Shown here one piece after another: positions 18,909-30,577 of a stretch of 64,000 bases of DNA (position 1 is the stretch's first letter; each line of letters starts with the position of its first letter). The position numbers and the translations under genes were made by a program. Source of the stretch: Cryptomeria japonica (lineage: Eukaryota; Streptophyta; Pinopsida; Cupressales; Cupressaceae); assembly GCF_030272615.1 (NCBI RefSeq), contig NC_081410.1, positions 125,146,640-125,210,639 of the forward strand. The letters run 5' to 3'. A model generated the notes under the pieces. The model made no database searches, was not told the DNA's origin, and saw nothing but the letters and a program-made list of their open reading frames with translations.

Positions 18909-20321
18909 TGTAGTCACACAAATCTGTCCAGCTTAATTAAATAAATATTCGCTATTTATTTGATTAAAAATCTACTAGCCATCAGTTAATTAAATTAATA
19001 TTTAATTAATTCACCCCCAAACATTCTTCTATTAATTAAATAAATTATTCAATTTATTTTAATTAATTCATTAAATCAAATTCCATTCAATTAAATAAAT
19101 AAAATCTATTTATTTAATAAAATCCTCTTTTCCTCTTTTAAAATAAATTAAATAAAATATTTATTTAAATCATTATCCCCACCCCACTTGCATTTTCCTA
19201 CAAATGCAACTTGCACACATTTATTGAAATAAATGAATTTTTATTTTAAATAAAATCCTATTTTCCCTCACCCACCAAATCCACTTGCAAAATCTAATCC
19301 CCTTCTAGATTCTTCTAACTCCTTCCTAATTAGCCTAATCCATCCCCTAATTATTGTCACATTCCTAAGCAAAATAGAGTCACTTCTCAAAGCCTAAAAG
19401 TCTTTGATAACCATTAAAGGCTTTCAACCTTCAACCACTAAATGTCTCAAAGTCTTAGATAACCTTTGAAAGCTTCCAACCTTCAACCACTTAATCCACA
19501 AAGTCTTCAAAAACCATTAATGGTTAACCCAAACCCTCCTACATGGTTAAAACATTTGTTTTGACTCAACCTTTACCCAACCCAAGGGTCTCATCAGGCC
19601 TTTAATGCTTTGACCATGATTATCTCTTAATCATTTGCACAAAGGTTTATCCTTGGATTAACTCCTAATCCAGTGGGTAAACCTAACTTAGACTTGACCC
19701 TTAGCCTTTAGATAACCATGAGGTCTTCTCAGGCCTTTAATCCCTCCAACCTCTTCTTTCAACCCAACCCTATGTTGACACTTGTCACCATTTTATTGGT
19801 GCAAATTGTTCACATGGATCCCCAACTTTCAAGCTTGACCCTTGATTAAACCCTTCAATCCTGGCCATCCATTGCTCCATTTTTCCTATAAATAGAGCCC
19901 ATTCCTTCATAATCCAGATCCTGAAAAACTTGCATGCATCTAGCTTATAGTAAAATCTAGAGAGTATTTAGCATAATTCACTTTGGTCTAGAATTAATCT
20001 TAGTTAGTTACATAATATCTCATTTCTTAGCTTGTTCATGTTTGCATTTTCATGAGTATTTACTTCATACTCTTGAATCTCCATAAGACGTCCAAAAATA
20101 GTGCAAAAAGCTACTGAGAGCTACACTCATTTGGGAACTTGGAGAGGAGAGGAACAAGGGAGAGATAATGGCGTAGGGAGCATCATGAGTGAAGTCTTAA
20201 TCTTTATTCATTTTTATCTCTAATATGCTTCTATGCTTAATCTTTCTTGATAATGCTTTTTAATGGTTTAGTTTTATGTTGATTTGACTAATCCTCAGAC
20301 TAACCGTTTTATGGCGTTACA
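18909..20321 (+). repeat. 3' LTR of the outer Tat element
   Basis: It starts TGTAGTCACACAAATC after the same PPT and aligns with 14427-15660 at roughly nine-tenths identity, including TATAAATAG at 19887-19895. The final ~350 bp diverge strongly from the younger LTRs. The end is placed at ...ATGGCGTTACA. Confidence 0.85.
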
Positions 20322-21017
20322 GTTACAATTTAGGAAAGATAAAATATTATGTTATTTACTGCAAGGATTTGTAGGTTTGTTCATCTATTGGCTTGTTCCC
20401 CAAAATGTTTTTTTACTTTTTAGATCAAGGTGTCGAACAAATGCTTGACTTATGTGATTCTGAACCAAGGAGTGGATTGATGCATGTAGTAGGTTGCATC
20501 CAATATTGACTTCTTTCTTTTGGATTTGATTGTGTATGCGATTTTTGTTATGAACGTTTTGAAACGCACTCCTGATTCATCATTAGGATGAAACAAGAAA
20601 TCCAACGAGATGAGAAAAAATGCATATACAATCAAATCCAAAACCAAGAAGTCAATATTGGAATGGATTGTGAAAATATGATAGCATTAAAGGTTGCTTC
20701 CATTTCTAATTAACCAATTGTACTTTAGATAAGTGATGTATTGAATGGCTTGTTCGCACCAAATATATGCGATCTGTGTATCAACTAGTCACTAATGTAT
20801 TTGCGATGTGCATTTGAGTTAGTCATTATTGTCCAAGAAAATAAATAATAAGGTCAAGCACTGCTCAAGACATTGATCAAATGGAGGCCAACGAGAAAAA
20901 CGTTTGAGAATAAAGACAGAGAAAATCAATTTGTGTATTTTGACAATAAAATGTAAAGTGAAGTTCCGATTTAACATGTTAGCATGTCATTAAGATTGAA
21001 TCTAATAAAAATTTTAT
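20322..21017. other. Flanking DNA between the outer Tat element and unit A; contains a 41-bp inverted repeat
   Basis: No coding sequence or known repeat is recognised apart from the inverted repeat described separately. This is presumably the old insertion site of the outer element. Confidence 0.5.
20499..20662. repeat. Inverted repeat, 41-bp arms with 82-nt spacer
   Basis: The left arm 20499-20539 (TCCAATATTGACTTCTT...) matches the reverse complement of 20622-20662 at about 38 of 41 positions. A few more bases pair inward (GC(G)ATTTTT). It could be a foldback/MITE relic or a miRNA-like precursor. No TSD was recognised. Confidence 0.8.
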
Positions 21018-23020
21018 CTAGTAAAATTTTATTAATCAAATTGGTTTTGAATGTTGTTCCTATTTGTTTGATGTTTGTTTTGAAAGCTCCCAAAAAGTCA
21101 ATTGTTCAATTGCAGTCCACCTTGAGGTCTTTTTGTGGAATAATAACCGAGGGTGTAAGACAAAAATCCCATTGTTAGCTTGGGATAAGGTTTGTCTTCC
21201 TAAAGATATGGGGGGGGGGGGTGGTGTGTGTGGTATTAGGGATCTAGATAAGCAGGATGGAGCCTTGGGGGTGAAACTGGTCTGGAAATTATATAAAGAA
21301 CCTTTCTAGTAAATGAGCCTCTATAATTTTTGCAAAATATTTGGGCAAATGTCATAGGGAGAGGATTTTTATTGCTTCCTCTCTCCCTCAGGGTTCTTCT
21401 ATTTGGAACATCATGGTTAAGTGCATATTGATTATTCTTCCACATTCGTCTTGGGTAATTCATAATGGTGGTAAAGCCAAGTTTTGGGATGAGGTTTGGA
21501 ATGATCGTGTTACTATGTTTAATATTCAAAATTGGTCCCCGCTAATAAATATTTTAAAATCGTTATGGGGCATATATGTTGCTGCTTACTTTTATCTTGA
21601 TGTCTCTAGATCATACCCTATGGGTCATTAAAATTCCTTTGATTCAATTCCTATGGACCAAGAATTAAAAGCTTCTTATGTGGAGGAGCTTAATAAGAGA
21701 CCGCTTATTTATCAAAATCTAGAAGATGAATCGATTTGGACTAATAATAAATCTAGTTCATATTCGGTTTAGGATGGTTATAGGTCTCTGTATGCTCCCT
21801 CCCTAGGTTTCTCTTGGCCATCCAAGCTCTTTTGGCATGTATCTTGTCTTCCTAAAGCTAGGGCTTTTGTTTTGTTGGCGGTTCAAGATATAGTGCTTAC
21901 TAGTATGAGATTGGATAGGCTTGGTATTATGGCAGTTTTTCCTTGTGTGTTTTGTGGCTATTTTATGGAGACTTTTGATCACATGTTTGTTCATTGTCCC
22001 TTTGCATCAAATTGCTAGTATTGGCTCTTTAATAAGCTTGGTTGGTCTTCTATTTTTTGCCTTGATTTGTTGTCTCAATTTAAGTTTTGGCCATCACTAT
22101 ATTCTTCTTCTTTTTATGTGTGTCTTTAGATAGTAGCTCCCTCTATTCTTATTTGGAACATTTGGTTGGAAAGGAATAATAGATTCTTTAAGAAGATAGT
22201 CTCACCTTTATCTGATGTGTTGATTAGAGTGGAGATATCTATATATGTTGTGATGTCCCATATTTATAAGAACTTGAAATATCTATGTTCTTTCTCTCAC
22301 TGGGATAATTGGATTACTAAGCAGTGGCATGGCTTTAAAGTCCTACCTTCCCGTAGCTCTATATCCAAAAAGGTTGCCTCTTCTATTAGAAGGAAAACTA
22401 CAAAATGGAATCCTCCCCCTCAAATCTAAATTAAAATAAAATTATGTTGGTGCCTCTAGAGGCAACCCTGGCAAGTCGGGTATTGGGGTGGTTATTTTGG
22501 ATCATGATTCAAATATTATTAAGGCAACTTGAAAAGGTATTGGTGTCGTGACTAAGAATAGTGTTGAATTTCAAGCTTTATCTTTTGGTCTGGACTTGGC
22601 TATTTCTCTTAATATTAGGGATATTATAATTTAAGGAGATTCTATGGTTACTTTTCATGCCATTACTAACAAGAGATGCATGTCTTGGCAGCTTCAATAC
22701 CTGTTGGATCGAAGTCCTTTGCAATTACAGGTTTTTAATTCTTATATTATCTCTTATTGTTATAGGGAAATTAATGGAATAGTTGACTCTTTGGCCAATA
22801 AAGCAATTGATGAGCAAATTAAATATTTGGAAGTGACACCTGTTGATATTCCTTCCCTACTCGAATAAGTGTTGTATTAAATTTGTGATGTACTTGGCAC
22901 TTGTCATGAGATCAAGCATGTTCTTTGCTTGATATTGGGAGGAGTGCCTTGCTAGCACTTTCATCATGTTGATTGGATTGGCACTCTCCTTGAGGATTGT
23001 TTTTTATAAAGATAAATAGG
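21018..23020 (+). pseudogene. LINE (L1-type non-LTR retrotransposon) fragment: end of RT, zinc-binding domain, RNase H
   Basis: Translated pieces read as the RT thumb region (KAPKKSIVQLQSTLRSF), the LWNN...KIPLLAWDKVCLPKDMGG block, a zf-RVT-like stretch with Cys/His near 21940-22000, and an RNase H domain whose last part is 22644-22868 (GDSMVTFH ... SLANKAID). Several in-frame TAG stops and a poly-G run at 21211-21221 break the frame. Compared with 50500-53287 the RT catalytic part is missing, because the duplication breakpoint falls inside the element. A 3' UTR of about 150 bp follows. Confidence 0.85.
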
Positions 23021-24218
23021 TGTAGCGTCGTAAAATTGCGACACTTGCAATTTCGACTGCATTTGGGTCTTCACGATGGCGGCGCAACATTGAACCTGAA
23101 TGGAGACCCCGAAACCTGTTTGCGACATCAAAAACTGCATCTTTTCTGCACCTTGGCCTGATCCTCCTTGCACCCTGTTGTCCCGGGAGGTGGGACCATG
23201 GCGCCCAGCGCCCTGGTCCCTGGCCCTATTTTGGGCCCGGTCTCTTGTTGGGCATCGGGTCTTCAAGTTTGCAATTTGGAAAATAATGTTTCTAGGTTGG
23301 CCTAAGGTCGGAAAAATCAGTCTCCTAACCCTAATTGACAAGTATATAAACTACATTTCCTCTCCCATTTTGAGGAGGAAAAAAACATATGCGTATAAGA
23401 GGTGGAAGCAATAGGCAAACATTCAAGCATTCAAGCATTCCTTCAAGCAATTGAGCATTCTAAGTCTCCATTCAAGGCTAAGTGTTGCATTCAAGACAAG
23501 GATTCAACCATTGAAGAGGAGATCACCTACAACATACAACATACAACATACAACATCATTACACCTTCGCATGTAAGAATACAAACATTCTTACAACAAG
23601 GTATCAGTACTTGATTACATTACAAACATTTACATTTACAGCATTCTCATTTCTTGGTTAATTCCAAAACCGGGGTTTGACCTGAAGGCAAACCCCTAAT
23701 CCCTAACCCCCCAATCGTCCTCTCTTTTTTGTGTGTAGGTTGCAGGTACGCAGCTGTAATTGAAGATCTGGAATCCTTGTGCAGAGACGAACAGATCCCC
23801 CTTCGTTTCGCGGATTTTTCGAAGGACCGTGTGCACTCCGGGCGCCATCATCCTGTCAACTTTCACTCAAACTTGCAGGACAACATCGTCTCAACATTTT
23901 ACTGCTAATTCCAGGTCCGTAGCTTCATCCCGTGTCTCTATCTTCGTCTACAAGCGAATCTTTCTTACTTTTACATACATTCCTAGTTCAATCCTTCTAT
24001 CTACATTCTTTACAAAAGAGGGTATCCTTGCTATCTCAACCCTTGAAACTCATTTAGAATTCAATCTTGCATTGTGTGGGATTGGATCTTGTGAGTTTCA
24101 ACCCCTCTTTTGAATGTAAAGTCTCTCCTAAGTGAATACCGTCAATCCTAGTGACCTCCTTTCTCTCTCTTTGGAGTGGGGGGAACACCTAGGGTTCGAT
24201 TTTCCGCTTTACAATAGG
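23016..24218. mobile_element. Solo LTR with 5-bp target duplication ATAGG
   Basis: The LTR spans 23021-24213 (1193 bp), starting TGTAGCGTCGTAAAATTGCG and ending CCGCTTTACA, flanked by ATAGG at 23016-23020 and 24214-24218. The paralogous locus near 53287 reads GATAAATAGGTTTTACAAGG with no insertion, so the empty site is preserved in the window. A TATA-like TATATAAA lies at about 23343. There are no internal genes, so the structure is best explained by LTR-LTR recombination of a former complete element. Confidence 0.93.
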
Positions 24219-24547
24219 TTTTGCAGGGACCTGAAACCTAGAGTATTACAGACCAAGGCAAGTAGCCAACCAGACCAAAAAACTAAGCAAAATAGGGGAC
24301 AAACCCCACATATACTGAAATCCAAAAAATAAAAACAACAGAACCAAAAAACAAGGCAAAGCACTCAACTAAGAGAGTGCATCAATTCAGTATTTTTCTG
24401 AATAATCCTCTTATTAATTTTCTCCAAATCCTCCATGAGGAATCTGGAGGTTCCCTGGTCTTGGCTCCGGCTCCTGGTTCTAATACAAGGACTCAAGATA
24501 TTCTTCCCACCAGCAACACTTTGTCCACCCTCTGATGCAATCTTTTT

Positions 24548-25150
24548 CTACTTTTCCCCCAAGGGAGGGTCACTAGCAATGGTCCTGGTTCTATAATCAC
24601 TCATCATGGAATTAATTTTTTCCAAACCATCAACACTATTGCTCATTGCCTGCCTACTGATTTCAACCAGATTGTTCAGCTTTTCCTTGATCTCACTCAC
24701 ATCCTCTTCTAGCATCTCAATTTTGTGCTCTTGGTCAACCTTCATAGTTTCCACATCGTGAGAAATTTTTAAGATCATACACACCCTTATTCCAACCTTT
24801 AACAAAGCTTTTGTAACATTGGCAGAATGACCATGCAGTCTCTCCAAAAAGGGCACTAGCCCGCCATCTGAAATTTCCTCCCAAACCTCCTTATTCTTCT
24901 GCCACTTATCATAAGTTGTGGGTTCACACCTATTCTTTTCACCTCCCATTATGTAGCTCGAGAAAATCAGAGACTCTAGAAAAACCAGGAGGAAAGTAAA
25001 TCGGAAATAGGGCAAACTGAAAGTTCTAAAACTTCTAAAAGTGGTAATAATTTGAAATACCAACCCAACGGCTCCCATCCCATCATAATCTTTCATCATA
25101 AATTTCATTGGAAAGGCCGAAGATCTTGACATCATTTCTTGCCAGGTCAC
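24548..25150 (-). pseudogene. Antisense coiled-coil ORF family, copy A (internally deleted)
   Basis: On the minus strand this encodes a start region with MGGEKNRCEPTTYDKWQ and FLERLHGH motifs, joined directly to a heptad-like coiled coil (DVETMKVDQEHKIEMLEEDV). In copy B about 1.0 kb separates these two parts; here it is deleted at position 24779. The product is not recognised. The position next to a LINE 3' end and the Lys/Glu-rich coiled coil are compatible with an ORF1- or Gag-like protein, but no RNA-binding motif is visible. Confidence 0.55.
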
Positions 25151-26728
25151 ACAGGGTTTTCAAGAAAGTTTCCTATCCTCTCCACCATTTAACCGCCACG
25201 TTACCCATCGCTGAGTTGGCCAAATGATCCGCCAATTTGTTTCCTTCCCGGAAAACATGCGAGATCTTGAAATCATCCAGGTTGGCTATCATTTCAAGGC
25301 AATCCTTGATTAAGTTTGAAATAGTCTAGCTAAGCACAGTACATCATGATGAGACCTAAAATTATGTCTTGCAAAATTTTGGTCACTGGGTAAATTTTGG
25401 TCATTTTGGTTTTATTGTGTCCTTTGTCAAGGTTTCAAGGTTTAGGGTTTTAGGGGTTGTGATTTCTAATTAAGTCTTGAAATAAAAGAAAAACCTTGAG
25501 CCTTTTATGTTATGTCATTACCTTTTCCACTTAAGCCAAGGGTTATTTACCATTAGCAGGGCCATTTTATTTCCTAAGCGCTAAGTTGTGTTAGACCGGT
25601 CCATTTAATGATTTTCCTAAAGTCGTATGAAATTTTTCCCTATGGTTTGTCCCATTTCGATATTTGTGCCCACGCCCATCAAATTTACCTAAGTCCAGAA
25701 ATTTTAATTCTTCGACCAGTTGATAAAGATAGGACAGATCTGATGGTCTGCGCTTCCATGTGGTCGAAGGTGCAAGGATGATAAAGACCGCGACATTATG
25801 AGATGATGCCATGTGTTCTCGACGTTCGAAGAGAGATGAGCCGACGGTTTGAATTTTCAAATTTTTGATATTACCGGTTCTTGGCAGGTAAAAACTGAGT
25901 TACTAGAAATGAATGTTTCTACACATGCTTAGATCAAGCGGTAATGTTTTAATTCCGGTCTAAGAAATACTCGGGAGTTAGCGGCCATTGTTAAGTGATC
26001 GGTGTAGTTATAAAGTGAACAAAGCGCAGATCTAACGGTTTTCGTGATCCCGTGTTTGAGAGATGCAAGGATATTATGGACCCCGGCATCACGAGATGAT
26101 GCCACGTGTCCAAGGCGGGCCGAGGAAAGTTGATGGTGGGGTCACTGAAAGTGGTGAAACGGGCGATGAGTTGGATCTCCCACATCATGCCAAGGATGGA
26201 TCCGCTTGCCACATTGGAGGGTAAATGTTAGATTAAATGGTTTGGTCCGTAAGATTTGCCAGCTTGAAAAATGATCGACGGTCAGGTTTTAAATTTTTCA
26301 AATGCAAGTTAGAGTCGTTGTTTCCCTTGCGCGAGTAGTAATGGCGGATGAGACATTGGCGTTTCATTCTAGGTAGTAATAAAAGTACTCTTAAAAGTTG
26401 TTCTTGATTCGTAAAGAATTTCAAAGCGATCCAGAAGACAATCCTACTGCTAAAGAAGGTTGAAACAATTCCTTGCAACACAGAATCACTATCCCTCTGG
26501 TGTAATTGAAACAATAAGTTTGTCTGAGCTCCTTCATTTGTTCTTGCAACAATTGATGTTATAAATTATGCACAAAATTATAAGAAAATAATTTCAATTG
26601 TTCTAGGGTTACAAGCTAAATAGAGAAGAGTGAAATTTGCTTAATTACTATTGTAATTTAAATCTTGTGTTAGCCCTAGTCTTTTCTTTCTCAATTTGAA
26701 GCTATAGTAGAAAACCCTAGTTCAAAAG
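25151..26728. other. Upstream region of unknown-family copy A, with repeated CGAGATGATGCCA modules and a G-box
   Basis: No coding sequence is supported. Two imperfect copies of a module around GAGATGATGCCAYGTGTYC occur at about 25780-25840 and 26075-26125. The second contains GCCACGTGTC, a G-box/ABRE-type site (CACGTG 26103-26108). All of this is conserved in unit B (55850-56300). I infer a promoter for the downstream gene. Confidence 0.5.
26103..26108 (+). promoter_or_regulatory. G-box (CACGTG) in an ABRE-like context
   Basis: GCCACGTGTC matches the plant bZIP/bHLH G-box with ABRE flanks. It lies about 620 bp upstream of the start codon of copy A and is conserved at 56182-56187 in unit B. 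Confidence 0.45.
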
Positions 26729-28540
26729 ATGGCTCCATCATGAAAACATTCGAGGAAAACTGATTACAAGAAAAGGAATCTTTATGATGATTTCTTGGAT
26801 CAACTGAAGCCCTCGACAAATGATAGATACCAAGGGCGGAGATTTGTGAGTGGAAAAACCCTAGGAGAAGGGTTAACTGATAAAGCATTCCACTTGGCAA
26901 ATGTTAGTATACCAATGACCGGATTAGAGATGTTCAAATTATGGTATGGACAGAGGAACTTGCATTCCCCACCATCTAGTCCCTGGCAGTATGATTTGGG
27001 TAAGTTAGTGGTGTCGGGTATCTTTATGGATGTTGACCTTCTCATGGCTATTGCAAACAGATATGACCTTGTCTCAAGGGTTATTAGGGGAAATGAAGGA
27101 GAGATTTTGTTGACCATGAGAAGGGAAGAATTCTAGGAGATTTTTTACCTATATGAACCATCTGCAAACCTGGTGCAAGTAGACCTGAATGAGCTAAAAG
27201 CAGAATAGTATAAAATGAAGGAGTTCATTAGAAGTAATTTCCTTCCAATGCATTTGTCTAGAGAAGGGAACACAACATACCATATTGGCCCTAGCTTAGA
27301 GGAGCCATTCCCTATTGGTGGTTTTGCTCCCTACTTTTAGGATACCTTTTTCTCTCAGTGTCAGGCATTGAGTTTCAATCCAATTACAGTTATGCCACCT
27401 GATTTCATGTACATGGCCATGCAAATTCAGCATCCGAATTATACAGTGGTCTTTGACTTTGCCCCATACCTTGAAGAAAAGATTCATGAAGGGTTACAGG
27501 ATATTAAAAATGAAGTGGCTAGTGCTAAATTATTCTAGTATTCCTTACTCATGCATATGTTCCTATTTAGGAATGTAGATTACTTTGAGGGTACCATGGA
27601 CCTCAAAAGGACAATTGATAATAAGGACATTCTAGTGCAGCTTTGGAGCACAAATATGTCTTGGGATATACAGGAGGCTAGCTTTGTAAGATTTGATAAC
27701 AACTTTGCTTCTAAGTTGAGGCAAAGGTTGACAGTAAACCCGTCGAGGATCCCCAAGGAGCTGCATGATTTTGTAAGGCCAAAAGAGAGGTTGCCACTTC
27801 TCAGGATTGAGAACAATTGGGGGGATTTTATCCCTTATCTTGTAGACACTGTTATCAAAATCTATGGTTTCTCTGGACAGACACGTGTACTGCATTTTAA
27901 CATTCCTTTGAGAATGGGTTTTGATGAGGTAATGTGGCAGATAGGGTGCATTCATGAGAAGGAATTAAAGGGAAGGGGCAAAGGAACAATTTTCCTTTAT
28001 CACACTAGCATCCCTTATTTTGTAATTCTGAAAGGAGGATATAAACATTTTGATAAATTCTTTGCTCCATATCATTTGGGGGTGAGCATATCTAGACACA
28101 GTGATCCTGAGGGGTTCTACAATATCTTCAAGTCAAGAATAAAAGGAGGTATATTGCCTCATGAGCATAATTTTCCTGAGGATATAATTAGAAATGAATT
28201 TGATCCCATGACTCAAGAGTGAAGGAAATAAAAATGGATAATCTTCAGAAAGTTATGGGCTCCAATTCAAAAGATGGATCCAAATTATGATCTAGTAAAG
28301 TATTTTACCCCATTTTGTGCTAAGGTTGACTTTGTTATGAACAATTTCAATTAATTAAAGCTAATTTTGAAGGAGAAGAAGGCCAAACTTGAAGAAGTTC
28401 ATGGCTGACAATAGTCAAGCTCACAACCTCCTTTGTCTCAAAGAGTATGTGGCATGGTACAAAGGAGACTTGTTCATGAATCTTCTCAGGAAAGAGAAAG
28501 AGAAGAAACAAGTGATGAAGAGGAGAGCAACAACAATAGT
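26729..28540 (+). pseudogene. Unknown large plant protein family, copy A, N-terminal half
   Basis: ATG 26729 opens a basic N-terminus. One reading frame then runs over 600 codons with no frameshift but with nonsense codons, including 26741 (TGA), 27134, 27338 and 27536 (TAG), and TGA at 28220. Conserved blocks: DLGKLVVSGIF (around 27000), an aromatic-rich PPDFMYMAMQIQ region (around 27400), LLMHMFLF (27545), and FVRPKE...NNWGDFIPY...IYGFSGQ (27770-27880). The end is a Glu/Ser-rich acidic linker (28480-28540). The frame is lost where a deletion fuses it to LTR sequence at 28540. Copies B (56808) and C (42735) carry the same blocks. I do not recognise the family, and no catalytic motif is evident. 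Confidence 0.75.
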
Positions 28541-29978
28541 CACATACCAGGTATCCAGAGCTTGCCTGGTGGGCTCATTTTAATTGCTTGAATAATGAAT
28601 GTAGCTTCACAAGAGCTTCCAGAGGTTGACAAAGTCTCCTATAATCTTTATTAGCTTCAACTAAAATGGTTCTGGTGCCAAACCCACAATAATGCTAGGC
28701 AAGTCTACCCAAAATCTCCTATTTGACCTAATGAAATGCTGACATTGATGTAATAAATAATTGTTCTGGTGCCAAACCCACAATAATGCTAGGCAAGTCT
28801 ACCCAAAATCTCCTATTTGACCTAATGAAATGCTGACATTGATTAATCACATGCTGGATCTGCCATGAAACACTTTGAATTTCTGTTCTAGAGGCCTGAC
28901 AATGAATTCAGACCTATACACCACACCTGAATTGCTTATATTTATTTTTTCTACTTCCAAGACATGGAACGCAGGTATGGCTTATTGCTAGAGGGTACGA
29001 TCTGCAAGAAGGCTATCCAATTTGCTATTGAAGATTAATAAACTGCCCAGATTTGAAGTTTATGCCTTGTAGAAGTTGTAATGGCTATAATTTTGCTGAT
29101 AAGAGTGAACTATCCCTTCAATGACTTGATATAGCCCTCATATTCAGTGCTAAGGAGCTGGAAACCCTATAACCAGATTGGGGTTGCATCCAATCTTTGC
29201 TATAATGAAATTTTTCGTTCCCAAATAGCTGCAACTCTGCTATCACCCATGCAAAGTTCTCAAATCCTCAGAGGAAAATAAAAAAATAATAAAACATTGA
29301 ATGAATTTGTCACTGCCGAGCTAATCTCTTTTAATTCTCCATGCCCAGTTTTCCAGACCGCCTGAGATCCTTATTCAACACAATGATTTCTCACTCCAAC
29401 TGGGCGTGATCCAAAATTATTGCCCAAATCCCTGCAGGTACTGTCATTTAACACAGTCGACTCCAATTATGGTGCGCTCAAATTTCTATTGCCGTAAATC
29501 CAAGGTTGAGTTCTCATTGGCGGATTTAATTTATTTTCCTCCCTTGCTATTGTGCTCGATAAAATATTTGTTCAACTCAATGAATAATCCCCATAAATGT
29601 GAAGTTCGATTGATAAATGGAGCTGACACTCCCTTGTTTCGGACACCAATCATGGTGGTGGAAAAAAATAATCAAATTTGAATGCACAATATAAAGTGAG
29701 GTCATCAACCAAGCCAAAATCAATCCCACCAAATAACCAAATTCTCTTAGTTTATAATATGTATTGATTTATTGAATCCCCAAGGATGGAAAATTTTGAA
29801 TTAGACAGCTCCCAAATATTAACAAATAATAAATAATTTACTCAAAATATTCATTAATTTATTTAATATTTGTTCTTTAATTTTATTTAATATTTATCTC
29901 GTTTATTAATAGTGGAATTTGGGATAAATAAATAAATAAAATATATTTAATTAATTAATTAATTTTCGGGACATTACA
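28541..29978 (-). repeat. 3' LTR (truncated) of the minus-strand gypsy element, copy A
   Basis: It matches 32836-34182, so about 285 bp of the LTR end are missing. A tandem duplication with a 94-bp period (28670-28763, 28764-28847) is peculiar to this copy. The LTR start on the minus strand is TGTAATGTCCCG at 29978. Confidence 0.88.
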
Positions 29979-30568
29979 GTCCTCCCTTCTCGGGATTGCT
30001 TGACCTCAAGCAACACTAAGCAACTTGTCGCTCCACTTTGATAAAAAAATTTCCCGATCAAATCAATTCCTGGATCACATACCAAGATGGCAAATCTGCT
30101 CCAATACTTGAAGTAGGAGATCATGTTGTCAAATAACCCTTCACATGACAAGGATAACGCTGCCACACTAAGTGTAACCAGTAGAAAACTCAAAGGTGAA
30201 ATATATATGCCATCATAGAAAGAGTCAAAGCACATGTCACGTGTATTCAACACTCCAAAAATTTTATGGCTCACTGCCCCGTGATTATATGCATCAATGC
30301 CATGATGAAGGAACAATATTTCATTGTTGTTATAAATTTGAAGATTATAACTTGTACCCATACCCTTGGAGTCCTCATAGCCGATACAAACAAACTTACT
30401 CTTTGTTGTCCATTCTTTAATCTCATATTCAATTTCATCAACGCTAGATGGAAATTGACCAAAACAAAGTGAAAAATCAGAATAATACAATTCCAATTTC
30501 TCTTTATCATCTATTTGGCAAATGTCAAGAATATGAAGGAGATGCTTCTTAGCTTGTTGGGTTATCAA
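29951..30568 (-). CDS. Unknown C-terminal segment after protease, with a hydrophobic (possible membrane) stretch
   Basis: The frame is open for 205 residues. It is in frame with protease in copy B; here a TGA (CGA in B) separates them at about 30575-30577. A hydrophobic run of about 20 residues (ISPLSFLLVTLSVAALSLS) lies in the middle, preceded by a polar region with HHGIDAYNHGAV. The last codons cross the PPT into the LTR, so the true end is uncertain. The position after protease where RT should be suggests either a deletion join or a real accessory domain. Similarity to known envelope proteins cannot be shown here. Confidence 0.4.
   Translation of the reverse strand: MITQQAKKHLLHILDICQIDDKEKLELYYSDFSLCFGQFPSSVDEIEYEIKEWTTKSKFVCIGYEDSKGMGTSYNLQIYNNNEILFLHHGIDAYNHGAVSHKIFGVLNTRDMCFDSFYDGIYISPLSFLLVTLSVAALSLSCEGLFDNMISYFKYWSRFAILVCDPGIDLIGKFFYQSGATSCLVLLEVKQSREGRTVMSRKLIN
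29979..29994 (-). other. Polypurine tract of the minus-strand gypsy element
   Basis: On the minus strand CCCGAGAAGGGAGGAC directly precedes the TGTAATG start of the 3' LTR. It is conserved at 62051-62066 in copy B. Confidence 0.75.
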
Positions 30569-30577
30569 TTTGGCATG

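Larger units (their letters stand above)
15860..20321 (+). mobile_element. Right part of the outer (older) Tat element: integrase end, 3' UTR, 3' LTR
   Basis: This is the continuation of the element seen at 1-188. The order integrase C-terminus, 3' UTR, PPT, LTR mirrors 11460-15859 of the younger copy, with scattered substitutions and indels throughout. The 3' end is taken as ...GCGTTACA at 20321, but the U5 of this LTR is so different from the younger one that the boundary is only approximate. Its own TSD cannot be checked because the left end is outside the window. Confidence 0.88.

Noticed and set aside
23021-24213. Host gene with small frames in the solo LTR
   Set aside because: TG...CA ends, a 5-bp duplication and the empty paralogous site show it is an LTR.
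25991-26514. Minus-strand frames upstream of the unknown gene (also in unit B)
   Set aside because: Conserved only because the whole unit is duplicated; no motif, and they overlap promoter-like modules.
29951-30568. Calling the hydrophobic ORF an envelope protein
   Set aside because: One hydrophobic stretch is not enough; no signal peptide, cleavage site or fusion-type motif is visible, and the frame ends inside the LTR.
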